A DNA stretch of 8,820 bases from an uncultured Rubrobacteraceae bacterium (GCA_902806015.1 CADCUZ010000097.1:1-8820), one strand, 5' to 3'. Counted from the first letter of the stretch, positions 1-5,852 are shown. Numbers and translations are program-made. Notes: generated by a model from the letters alone, not told the origin.

Positions 1-56
1 GGAACACACAGACGGAGGGCGTAAACCGGACCCACGTCGGGCCCCATGCCGTTCAC
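1..56 (-). CDS. possible start of a downstream gene, cut by the window edge
   Basis: After the recombinase stop codon a reading frame stays open for 18 codons to the window edge. It could start at GTG 56-54, which shares a GTGA overlap with the recombinase stop, or at ATG 48-46. The translation from the ATG begins MGPDVGPVYALRLCV, which I do not recognise. No Shine-Dalgarno sequence precedes either start. The GTGA overlap is the same junction seen at two other gene pairs in this window, and a TATAAT hexamer lies 11 nt upstream of the GTG. The fragment is too short to separate from chance, so treat it as a candidate only. Confidence 0.3.
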   Translation of the reverse strand, partial: MNGMGPDVGPVYALRLCV

Positions 57-1003
57 ATCGGCAAAGTATTATACTGATATGCCTTGCTGGCGAGCTCTTC
101 GGCGCGGCGGATGTAGCGCAGGGTGGTCTTCGGGTCGGAGTGGCCAAGGAACTGTTGGATCACCAGCAGCGGCGCCTCGTTTACGGCCATGTTGGTTCCG
201 ACGGTGTGGCGTATGGAGTGCGGGCTTATCGGTTTCGTGATTCCGGAGGCGCGGACGTACTTCTTTACTATGTTCTGGACCGAGCGGGTCGTTAGAGGTT
301 TGTCCTTGCCCACCCGGGAGGTAATGAGCGGCTTGCGGTTGTCGGTGAGGGAGTTAAGGCTGCGGCCGGAGAGGAGGACGTAGTTTTGGATCAGGCGCCA
401 CAACTCGGGCGAGATGGGGACGTTCCTTACCTTGTCTCCTTTGCCCAGGATCCTGAGCATCACGGCGCCGTTGCCGGCGTCCCTGAAATCCGAGAGCTTG
501 AGGCCCACGACCTCGGCCTCGCGCAGGCCGCAGGCGGCCATGACGGCGAGCAAGACGTAGTCCCTGTAGTTGCTGGCGCGCGCGGCGTTGAGCATGCGCT
601 GGAGCTCGTTGTCCGTGAGGACGTTGTAGGCCGGGTCCTGGCCGACGCGCGGGCTCTTGGCGAAGAAGCGCAGGGCTTCCGGGTTGACGGTCGTGGCGCC
701 GGTCATGAACGTGAAGATCAAAAAGCGCCGGAGCACCGCCAGCTTTTTCGCCGCCGTCGCCGACGCGTAGGCCCTTATCAGGTGCTCCCTGTAGATAGAG
801 ACGTCTTCGGCGGTCAACGAGGAGAAGATCTTGCCAAGCTCCCCCACCACGAACGCGACGAACAGCCGAATCTCTGTATTATAGGTTTTTATGGTTTGGG
901 GGCTCGTGAGGGTGCGCAGGTAGAGGGTAACGAGGCGCTCGGTCTCAGGGTGCAGGTTCGGGGCCGGGGCAGCTTTGCGCAGCGGGACGGGAAGGTCAGT
1001 CAT
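53..1003 (-). CDS. tyrosine recombinase/integrase, XerC/XerD-like
   Basis: A 316-residue site-specific tyrosine recombinase. An N-terminal SAM-like core-binding domain covers roughly residues 20-105 and the catalytic domain roughly 125-305. All catalytic residues are visible: Arg161 in CGLRE, Lys188 in LGKGDK, His262 and Arg265 in PHSIRH, His288 in LGHSD and the nucleophile Tyr297 in TLRYI. It is therefore likely active in cutting and rejoining DNA through a 3'-phosphotyrosine. Length and motifs fit XerC/XerD, which resolve chromosome dimers, but a solitary integrase-like paralogue is possible and I do not assign XerC or XerD. The ATG overlaps the apt stop by 8 nt (ATGACTGA) with no clear Shine-Dalgarno, suggesting translational coupling. 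GC content falls to about 50-57% in blocks at both ends of the gene, below its neighbours. No attachment sites or cargo genes are visible. Confidence 0.9.
   Translation of the reverse strand: MTDLPVPLRKAAPAPNLHPETERLVTLYLRTLTSPQTIKTYNTEIRLFVAFVVGELGKIFSSLTAEDVSIYREHLIRAYASATAAKKLAVLRRFLIFTFMTGATTVNPEALRFFAKSPRVGQDPAYNVLTDNELQRMLNAARASNYRDYVLLAVMAACGLREAEVVGLKLSDFRDAGNGAVMLRILGKGDKVRNVPISPELWRLIQNYVLLSGRSLNSLTDNRKPLITSRVGKDKPLTTRSVQNIVKKYVRASGITKPISPHSIRHTVGTNMAVNEAPLLVIQQFLGHSDPKTTLRYIRRAEELASKAYQYNTLPM
68..73 (-). promoter_or_regulatory. TATAAT -10-like box at the end of the recombinase gene
   Basis: The minus strand carries a perfect TATAAT inside the last codons of the recombinase. It sits within an AT-rich 11-bp inverted repeat (AGTAT-T-ATACT). 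A transcript starting about seven bases downstream would begin near position 61, only about 5 nt before the possible GTG start at 56. No recognisable -35 hexamer lies 16-19 bp upstream. The codons TAT AAT (Tyr-Asn) explain the bases equally well, so this is weak. Confidence 0.25.
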
Positions 1004-1553
1004 CGGGGGTTGGGTAGGTAATGAGGGAGACCACCTCGTAGGGCATCAGGCGGGCGCGGCCGTCGAGGTAGCCTAGCTCTATGAGGAACGCGACGCCGGC
1101 TACGGTGCCGCCCGCGTTCTCAACGAGGTCGCACATGGCGCGGGACGTCCCGCCCGTGGCGAGGAGGTCGTCGGCGACGAGCACGCGGGCGCCCTTGCTG
1201 ACGGAGTCGGCGTGGGCCTCGAGGGCGTCGGTGCCGTACTCGAGGTCGTAGGAGGCGGTGATGGTCTCGCGGGGGAGTTTGTTCGGTTTGCGGGCCAGGA
1301 TCAGGCCCTTGCGCGCCCGGTACGCGAGCGCGGTGCCGAAGACGAAGCCGCGGGCTTCGGCCGAGAGGATGCGGTCGTAGTGGAGGTGCTTCGTGGCCCG
1401 GTGGAGGGCGTCGGTCGCGGCGTGGAGGGCCTCGCCGTCCTCTATCAGGGGGGTTATGTCCTTGTAGGAGATGCCGGGCTTCGGGAAATCCGGGACGGTG
1501 CGGATGCGGCGGCCGACCGTTTCGAGCACGTTGCGGGGGCCGGCTCCTGTCAA
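996..1553 (-). CDS. apt: adenine phosphoribosyltransferase
   Basis: Cytosolic purine-salvage enzyme that joins adenine to PRPP to give AMP and pyrophosphate. The protein has the full family pattern: PDFPKPGISYKDITPL near residues 21-36, AEARGFVFG at 65-73, RKPNKLPRETI at 88-98 (KPGKLP is usual, so Asn replaces Gly), YDLEYGTDALEAH at 102-114, and the PRPP loop VLVADDLLATGGTS at 124-137 with its two Asp residues. The length, 185 residues, is normal or slightly long. The frame opens with TTG at 1553, 4 nt after the MerR stop, without a Shine-Dalgarno sequence. A GTG at 1529 (residue 9) would give 177 residues and is a real alternative, since AGGAG lies 14 nt upstream of it. The gene follows a MerR regulator and overlaps a recombinase, so it looks like a member of one multi-gene transcript. 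Confidence 0.95.
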   Translation of the reverse strand: MTGAGPRNVLETVGRRIRTVPDFPKPGISYKDITPLIEDGEALHAATDALHRATKHLHYDRILSAEARGFVFGTALAYRARKGLILARKPNKLPRETITASYDLEYGTDALEAHADSVSKGARVLVADDLLATGGTSRAMCDLVENAGGTVAGVAFLIELGYLDGRARLMPYEVVSLITYPTPDD

Positions 1554-1557
1554 GGCG

Positions 1558-2490
1558 TCAGGGGGCGAAGGTGTCTATCACGTTAGCCATCATCAGCTCC
1601 TTCATGCGCGAGTCGACGGAGGCCAGGTGGCGGGCCTTGTTCACGGCCTCGGCGACCCTGCCCTCGTCCCTGCTGCGCAGTTCCGGGTTCACGACCTGCT
1701 TGAAGAGGGCGGCCTCCCGGTCGACGGCGGCCATGATGCCGCGTAGGTGGCGGGGTTGGATCGAGTATTTCGCCATCTCCTGGGCCATACGCGCGATCTC
1801 GGCGTCCCGCTGGGTGAGCTCGCCGCTGCGGCCTATGACCCCGACGGTTATCAGCTCTTCAACGAAGCGCGAATCGGTCTCCAGGGTGTCGGCGAGCTCC
1901 TCGCGGGTGTAGGTCCTGTCCTCGAGCACGCGGGAGAGGTCGCCGGCCGCGTCGCCGCCGGCCGAGAACCCGCCGCCGCCCTCGATGCGCTTCTTTATGA
2001 CCTTCAGGGGGAGGTACTCCTTGTCCTGGAGGGTGAGGATGTACTTGAGAAGCTCGATGTCCTGGCCGGAGAAGAGCCTGTACCCGCCGCGGGTGCGGGT
2101 GAGGTTGATCAGGCGCCGCCGCTCCAGGTAGCGGATCTTGCTGACCGAGAGGGTCGGGAACTCGGGCCTGAGCCTCTCCACCACCTCGCCGATGGTGTAG
2201 CTGTCCTTGGAACCCCCGCGCGCCCACATGCCCTGGCCGACCGCGGCCGCTTCTGGGGAAAGATCCTTGATCCCCCGCCCGGGGGCTTCCCGCTCGGGGG
2301 CTTCCCGCTCGGGGGCTTCCCGCTCGGGCGGGAAATCCCCGGGCGGCTCACCGACGGGCGGCTCCGTGACCCTGTCCCCTTCCGAGCCGAGCCCGAACCC
2401 GCCCTCGCGCGCGGGGCGGGGGTCTTCCTTGAGGCGATCGGTCCACCTGCTCCTGTTAGCGTCTGCGTCGTCCAACGGGTTAGCTCCCAT
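1558..2490 (-). CDS. ftsR: MerR-family transcriptional regulator, FtsR/Rv1828-like
   Basis: DNA-binding regulator of the actinobacterial FtsR/Rv1828 group. A winged-helix MerR domain spans about residues 98-170: YTIGEVVERL, then SVSKIRYLERRRLI, RTRGGYRLFS and the recognisable YLPLKVIKKRI. The C-terminal part (about 192-300) contains YTREELADTL and IQPRHLRGIM, which resemble the effector/dimerisation half of this group. The family is known beside FHA genes (Rv1827/Rv1828; odhI/ftsR in Corynebacterium, where FtsR affects ftsZ expression), and the FHA gene is immediately upstream here (43-nt gap). The ATG start gives 310 residues, longer than the roughly 250 of Rv1828 as I recall. The extra N-terminal ~90 residues are low-complexity and Pro/Glu/Arg-rich. 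Another ATG at 2229 (residue 88) would give a 223-residue protein starting just before the HTH. Neither start has a convincing Shine-Dalgarno, so the start is unsettled. Confidence 0.85.
   Translation of the reverse strand: MGANPLDDADANRSRWTDRLKEDPRPAREGGFGLGSEGDRVTEPPVGEPPGDFPPEREAPEREAPEREAPGRGIKDLSPEAAAVGQGMWARGGSKDSYTIGEVVERLRPEFPTLSVSKIRYLERRRLINLTRTRGGYRLFSGQDIELLKYILTLQDKEYLPLKVIKKRIEGGGGFSAGGDAAGDLSRVLEDRTYTREELADTLETDSRFVEELITVGVIGRSGELTQRDAEIARMAQEMAKYSIQPRHLRGIMAAVDREAALFKQVVNPELRSRDEGRVAEAVNKARHLASVDSRMKELMMANVIDTFAP
2281..2325 (-). repeat. three perfect 15-bp tandem repeats in the MerR gene
   Basis: The plus strand reads GGGGGCTTCCCGCTC three times in a row (2281-2295, 2296-2310, 2311-2325). 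On the coding strand this encodes repeated Pro-Glu-Arg-Glu-Ala units at about residues 56-70 of the MerR-like protein. The unit is a multiple of three, so gain or loss of copies keeps the frame. The copies are identical at base level, which suggests recent duplication or slippage. Confidence 0.95.
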
Positions 2491-2533
2491 CCTCTGCGTC
2501 CGGCCCCCTAGCGCGTTCGCCCCTTCAAGGCAA

Positions 2534-2989
2534 CTAGGTGAACACGAACTTGAACCGGTACTTTCCTACCTGTATCTCGTCGCCGTTGCGCAAGTCCACA
2601 GAGTCGACCCTCACCCTGTTGACATAGGTGCCGTTGAGGCTGCCCACGTCCCGGATCAGGAACCCCCGCTCTCCGCGCACGACCTCCGCGTGCCTCCTCG
2701 ATACAGTGACGTCGTCCAAAAAAATGCTGCTGTCCTGGCCGCGGCCCACGGTGACGACTTCGTCGCTTATGTCGTGCATCCGGCGGCCCGCCGTGCCCTC
2801 CACCTGGTCGAGCTCTATGAGCGAGGCCCCGCCAGAGCCGCCGCCCGAGGGTCCGGGCGCCTCGACCACCTCGCCGAAGCTCGGGGCGAAAGAGACGGTG
2901 CTTTGGCCCCCGTCGAGCTTCGTACCGCACCCGGCGCAAAACCTCATGACGCGCGTGATCTCGGCGCCGCAGCTGGGACAGAACTTCAC
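2534..2989 (-). CDS. zinc-ribbon and FHA-domain signalling protein (GarA/OdhI-like neighbour)
   Basis: A 151-residue cytosolic protein with two modules. The first is an N-terminal zinc ribbon with Cys4, Cys7, Cys18 and Cys21 (CPSC and CAGC knuckles). The second is a C-terminal FHA domain from about residue 77 with VGRGQDSSIFLDD, SRRHAEV (97-103) and SLNGTYVN (117-124), the usual phosphothreonine-binding residues. A flexible Gly/Ser/Pro linker joins them and includes STVSF (Thr31), a possible kinase target by analogy with the ETTS segment of GarA/OdhI. In that family the unphosphorylated FHA protein controls 2-oxoglutarate metabolism, and phosphorylation causes intramolecular binding. Applying that role here is inference. 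The start is GTG at 2989, overlapping the preceding stop as GTGA, with a strong Shine-Dalgarno 4 nt upstream. The MerR regulator follows, as in the garA-Rv1828 arrangement. Confidence 0.9.
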   Translation of the reverse strand: MKFCPSCGAEITRVMRFCAGCGTKLDGGQSTVSFAPSFGEVVEAPGPSGGGSGGASLIELDQVEGTAGRRMHDISDEVVTVGRGQDSSIFLDDVTVSRRHAEVVRGERGFLIRDVGSLNGTYVNRVRVDSVDLRNGDEIQVGKYRFKFVFT

Positions 2990-3210
2990 GGCGCCTCCCC
3001 CTCCCCCGCCTCGCCTATAAGCACCCTGGCAGCAAGCTCCTCGGTCGGCAGCGAAGCCACCCCCAGATCGACGAGCCCCTCCCGGATTAGGTCGACCCTG
3101 CCGCGCACGGGCGCCAGAAACCGCCCGAGATCGCCCCCAAAGGGCGCCGTGAGGTTCTCGACCGCCTCCCGGTCGAGCCCGCCGGCCGGTGTGAACCCGT
3201 CCTCAGCCAT
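2986..3210 (-). CDS. small hypothetical protein, 74 residues
   Basis: I do not recognise this protein. It starts MAEDGFTPAGGLDREAVENL and is soluble-looking and acidic, with no Cys pair, signal peptide or membrane segment. Residues around 40-66 could form amphipathic helices (DLIREGLVDLGV, TEELAARVLIGE). I chose ATG 3210 rather than the in-frame ATG at 3297. The longer start would add an Arg/Leu-rich stretch encoded by an apparent promoter and terminator hairpin and would run into the upstream gene. A TATACT box ends exactly six bases before ATG 3210 and there is no Shine-Dalgarno, so the mRNA is probably leaderless. Its stop overlaps the FHA start, so it is the first gene of the FHA-MerR-apt-recombinase unit. 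Coupling suggests it is co-expressed with the FHA protein, but no function can be assigned. Confidence 0.7.
   Translation of the reverse strand: MAEDGFTPAGGLDREAVENLTAPFGGDLGRFLAPVRGRVDLIREGLVDLGVASLPTEELAARVLIGEAGEGEAP
2994..3000 (-). promoter_or_regulatory. ribosome binding site of the FHA gene
   Basis: The minus strand has GGGGAGG followed by a 4-nt spacer and the GTG start at 2989. More purine-rich sequence lies just upstream. The same bases encode the Gly/Glu-rich tail of the preceding small protein. This site fixes the GTG start and the GTGA overlap. Confidence 0.75.
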
Positions 3211-3216
3211 GGTCGC

Positions 3217-3246
3217 AGTATAACGCGACCTCAACCTTAAGCGCAA
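3217..3246 (-). promoter_or_regulatory. probable leaderless promoter of the five-gene unit
   Basis: On the minus strand TTGCGC (3246-3241) and TATACT (3222-3217) are separated by 18 nt. TATACT matches five of six -10 consensus bases; TTGCGC matches only the TTG of the -35 consensus. Six bases follow the -10 box before ATG 3210, which would place the transcription start at the A of the start codon. Leaderless transcripts are common in actinobacteria. The box stands out as AT-rich in GC-rich DNA. Confidence 0.55.
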
Positions 3247-3251
3247 TCTCA

Positions 3252-3277
3252 GCTTGAGGCATCGGCCCGCCTCAAGC
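3252..3277 (-). terminator. inverted repeat at the end of the fusion gene, candidate terminator
   Basis: A perfect 9-bp inverted repeat: GCTTGAGGC and GCCTCAAGC separated by the 8-nt loop GGGCCGAT on the minus strand. The first arm includes the TGA stop of the upstream fusion gene. No T-tract follows, so it is not a classical intrinsic terminator. Hairpins without a T-tract have been proposed as terminators in actinobacteria. Its place between a gene end and a promoter supports the call. Confidence 0.5.
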
Positions 3278-5779
3278 GGGGTCGGCCGACCCTTCATCGA
3301 TTAGGGAGCGCACGAGCTCGACGTACTCGCCGGCGAGGTTTTGGGCGTCGGCGCCATTCCCTGGTTCGGCGTAGACGTAGAAGACGGGGTTGTCCGGGTC
3401 GGGGAGCATGAGCACCCACCCGTCGTCGACGCTCAGGCGCACTCCTTCGGTGAGGATGGCGTCCGGGTCGCCGCCGAACCTTTCGGCTAGGCCCCGCATC
3501 ACGCGCCCCTTGGCCGTCCACGGGCACTCAAGCCGTTCGCGGAGGACGCCGCCGAAGGAGTCGTCGAAGCCCCGGCGGACCGCCGAGAGCGGCTCCTCGC
3601 GGAAGGTTTCGAGGGCCCGGGCGATCGTCATAAAGCAGTCGGGGGCGGGGAGGAACGAGGGGAAGATGTAGCGGCCGTCCGCGAGGGAGGCGAGGTCGGC
3701 GCGCACGTCGGCGGCCCGGATGGCCACGCTGCCTATCCCGGTGCGGCTGATCTCGACCGTCCCCCCGCCCTCTTCGGCGAGCCGCCTGTACCCGGTGCTA
3801 AGGTTTATGGGGAAGACGGACTTGCGCGGGCGCAGGCCGCGGATCAGGCACGCCAGCATCACGTCCGACGGCAAAAACCGGCCCTCGTCGTCCACGAACC
3901 GGACCTGCTCTGCCTCGGGGCCCACCACCGCCCCGAAGACGGCGCCAACGGTCGGCACTATGCGCGCGACCCGCTCGATGCTCTCTTCGACGCCGGCCGC
4001 AGGGCCGGGCCCGACCACGTTTGCGTTTGCGAAGCCCTCCATCACGACCGCGCCGATACCCAGGCGAGAGAACACCCGGCTGGCGACCAGGCCGGCGACG
4101 CCGCCGTAGAAGTCCACAACGATGGTCGCGCCCGCCGTTTTGTCCCTGTCGACAACGCGCTCCAGGCGTTCGACGAACTGCTCCACGACCCGGCCCGGGT
4201 AGATCAATTCCCCGATGCCTTCCCCGTGCGCCCTCCGGAACTCCTCCCGCACGAAGGCCTTCTCTACGGAACGCTGGTCGCCCTCGGTCATGGGGGTCGC
4301 GTCGGAGGAAAAAAAGAGGATCTCGACGTCGCCCGGGTCCCCGCCGACCCGGACGTGCGCGCCCGCGGACGACCTGCCGGAGAGCACGTCGTGGCGCACC
4401 ACGCCCGCGTGGGCCGCCCTGAGGTCCCGGATGTTTATGCCGGTCCCCAGCAGCGCGGCCGTCATCGCCCGCTTGGCCACCTGTGCCGAGCGGGAGGCGT
4501 CGCGTCCCAGGGTGACCACGGCGCCCGGGTCGAGGGTGGTGCCGAAGGAGGAGGCCAGGCGGGTGACGAACTCGGGGGTGAGGTTCACGTTGAACTTGCC
4601 GGTGACGACCCCGCCCTTAAAGACCGTGCGGAGGCCCATGGTCTCGTAGATCAGGGAGTGGGTGACGTTGGCGCCGCCTTCGATGGTCTTGTGCGGGTAG
4701 ACCTTCACCTCCGGGGCGACGGTCGCGCCCTCGCCCACGATCACGTCGTCCCCCAAGGCGCTGCGTTCGAGTATGCGCGCCCTGGCCTGAACGTAGGAGT
4801 TGCGCCCGACGAGCGTGTCCTTGAGCTCGGCCCCCTCCCCGATGTAGGTCCCCTCGGCAACCACGCTGCGCTCGACGCTGGCCCCCGCCGAGACGACGAC
4901 GTTGTCCGCTATGACGGAGTAGGGGCCTATCCTGGCGCCGCGGTCTATGCGGGCGTTCTCCCCGACCACGACCGGGCCTTCGAGCTCCCCCTCCGCCACC
5001 TGCGCCCTGCGGCCGACGTAGATGTTCTCCCTGAGGCGCGTCCCGGGCGGCCTGACGCCCTTGACCTTGCCGTCGAGCACGTCGCGCTGGGCGGAGGCGA
5101 ACTGCTCGAGGGTCCCTATGTCCTCCCAGTAATCTTCGGTGACGTAGCCGTACATCGGCCGGCCGGCCTCCAGCAGCTTCGGGAAAAGCTCCTTTGAGAA
5201 GTCGTACTCCCCCTGGTCGGGTATCTCCGCCATCACCGAGGGCTCCAGAAGGTAGATGCCGGTGTTTACCGTGTCGGAGAAGACCTGGCCCCAGGCCGGC
5301 TTCTCCAAGAAGCGCGAGACGCGCCCGTCCTCCTCCAGGATAACGATGCCGAAGTCCAGCGGGTTCTCGACGCTCTTTAGGACCATTGTCGCGTCGGAGC
5401 CCTTCTCCTCGTGGAGGGCCAACAGGCGTGAGAGGTCCGCGTCGGTTAGGGCGTCGCCGCTTATGATGAGGAGGCGCTCGCCTTCGAGGCCGAGCTGCTT
5501 TTCGGCCATCTTCACGGAGCCCGCGGTGCCGGCGGGGGTGTCCTCGACGGAGTAGCCGATATTCACGCCCCACTCGGAGCCGTCGCCGAAGTAGTCCCGG
5601 ATCTCCTCGGGCATGAACTGCAGGGTTACGGCGATGTCCGTGAAGCCGTGGCGCTTGAGCAGGCCGACTATGTGCTCCATGCAAGGCAGGTTCGCTATGG
5701 GGATCATGGGCTTCGGCTGGTCGCTGGTGAGCGGCCTCAGGCGCGTACCCTGCCCGCCGGCCATGATCACGGCCCTCAT
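3272..5779 (-). CDS. mannose-1-phosphate guanylyltransferase-like nucleotidyltransferase fused to a degenerate phosphomannomutase-like domain
   Basis: An 835-residue three-part protein. Residues 1-235 form a nucleotidyltransferase with the GGQGTRLRP loop (8-16), Lys23 in PKPM, Asp109 in SGDA, FLEKP (157-161) and YWEDIGT (217-223). This matches enzymes that make GDP-mannose from mannose-1-phosphate and GTP, although another NDP-sugar is possible. Residues about 250-375 are hexapeptide repeats forming a left-handed beta-helix. Residues about 380-835 resemble phosphomannomutase (GRDASR at 425-430), but its key loops are altered. The serine loop is replaced by AGAHVRVGGDPGD, the DGDxDR metal loop by VGPEAEQ (619-625), the GEESGH sugar loop by ADGRY (700-704) and the SGTEP phosphate loop by DPDNP (794-798). 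Mutase activity is therefore unlikely; a structural or regulatory role is inferred. The ATG overlaps the stop of a small upstream ORF as ATGA. The product probably feeds cell-surface polysaccharide, glycolipid or mannosylated solute synthesis. Confidence 0.88.
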   Translation of the reverse strand: MRAVIMAGGQGTRLRPLTSDQPKPMIPIANLPCMEHIVGLLKRHGFTDIAVTLQFMPEEIRDYFGDGSEWGVNIGYSVEDTPAGTAGSVKMAEKQLGLEGERLLIISGDALTDADLSRLLALHEEKGSDATMVLKSVENPLDFGIVILEEDGRVSRFLEKPAWGQVFSDTVNTGIYLLEPSVMAEIPDQGEYDFSKELFPKLLEAGRPMYGYVTEDYWEDIGTLEQFASAQRDVLDGKVKGVRPPGTRLRENIYVGRRAQVAEGELEGPVVVGENARIDRGARIGPYSVIADNVVVSAGASVERSVVAEGTYIGEGAELKDTLVGRNSYVQARARILERSALGDDVIVGEGATVAPEVKVYPHKTIEGGANVTHSLIYETMGLRTVFKGGVVTGKFNVNLTPEFVTRLASSFGTTLDPGAVVTLGRDASRSAQVAKRAMTAALLGTGINIRDLRAAHAGVVRHDVLSGRSSAGAHVRVGGDPGDVEILFFSSDATPMTEGDQRSVEKAFVREEFRRAHGEGIGELIYPGRVVEQFVERLERVVDRDKTAGATIVVDFYGGVAGLVASRVFSRLGIGAVVMEGFANANVVGPGPAAGVEESIERVARIVPTVGAVFGAVVGPEAEQVRFVDDEGRFLPSDVMLACLIRGLRPRKSVFPINLSTGYRRLAEEGGGTVEISRTGIGSVAIRAADVRADLASLADGRYIFPSFLPAPDCFMTIARALETFREEPLSAVRRGFDDSFGGVLRERLECPWTAKGRVMRGLAERFGGDPDAILTEGVRLSVDDGWVLMLPDPDNPVFYVYAEPGNGADAQNLAGEYVELVRSLIDEGSADPA

Positions 5780-5841
5780 CGGCCCCCACCCCCGCCACGG
5801 CGCGCCGCGTCCGCGAACCCCTCAGGCCAACCTGCACGCAT
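5776..5841 (-). CDS. 21-codon upstream ORF coupled to the nucleotidyltransferase gene
   Basis: ATG at 5841 opens a 21-codon frame starting MRAGWPEGFADAARR and ending in a Gly-rich run and Arg, with TGA at 5778-5776. The stop overlaps the start of the fusion gene as ATGA, in a different frame. A strong Shine-Dalgarno (GGGGAGG) lies 4 nt upstream, better than anything directly before the fusion start, which has only a G-rich run. The arrangement suggests translation of the leader delivers ribosomes to the fusion gene. No attenuation-like codon run or competing hairpins were recognised. The peptide may have no function itself, and a chance frame in GC-rich DNA remains possible. Confidence 0.45.
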   Translation of the reverse strand: MRAGWPEGFADAARRGGGGGR

Positions 5842-5845
5842 ACTG

Positions 5846-5852
5846 CCTCCCC
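5846..5852 (-). promoter_or_regulatory. strong Shine-Dalgarno before the upstream ORF
   Basis: The minus strand reads GGGGAGG, then CAGT, then ATG 5841. A second AGGAG lies slightly upstream. It is one of the best ribosome binding sites in the window and serves the 21-codon ORF rather than the fusion gene, whose ATG is over 60 nt further on. Confidence 0.6.

Noticed and set aside
845..895. Second TATAAT within the N-terminal part of the recombinase gene
   Set aside because: It is made by Tyr-Asn codons in an AT-richer coding patch, has no -35 match, and no start codon with suitable context follows it.
53..1003. Mobile element or genomic island defined by the recombinase
   Set aside because: No terminal inverted repeats, direct repeats, tRNA target, transposition or phage genes are visible, and the gene is coupled to apt.
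2281..2325. Tandem repeats as a CRISPR array or regulatory iterons
   Set aside because: The 15-bp copies are contiguous without spacers and sit in frame inside a coding sequence.
3211..3297. Longer start (ATG 3297) for the small protein
   Set aside because: It would translate the promoter-like sequence and the hairpin into an Arg/Leu-rich stretch and overlap the upstream gene; ATG 3210 fits the leaderless promoter geometry.
4226..5197. 323-codon open frame on the plus strand opposite the nucleotidyltransferase
   Set aside because: It lies wholly antisense to a gene with clear catalytic motifs, has no recognisable domain, and is the kind of long open frame that high-GC codon bias produces.
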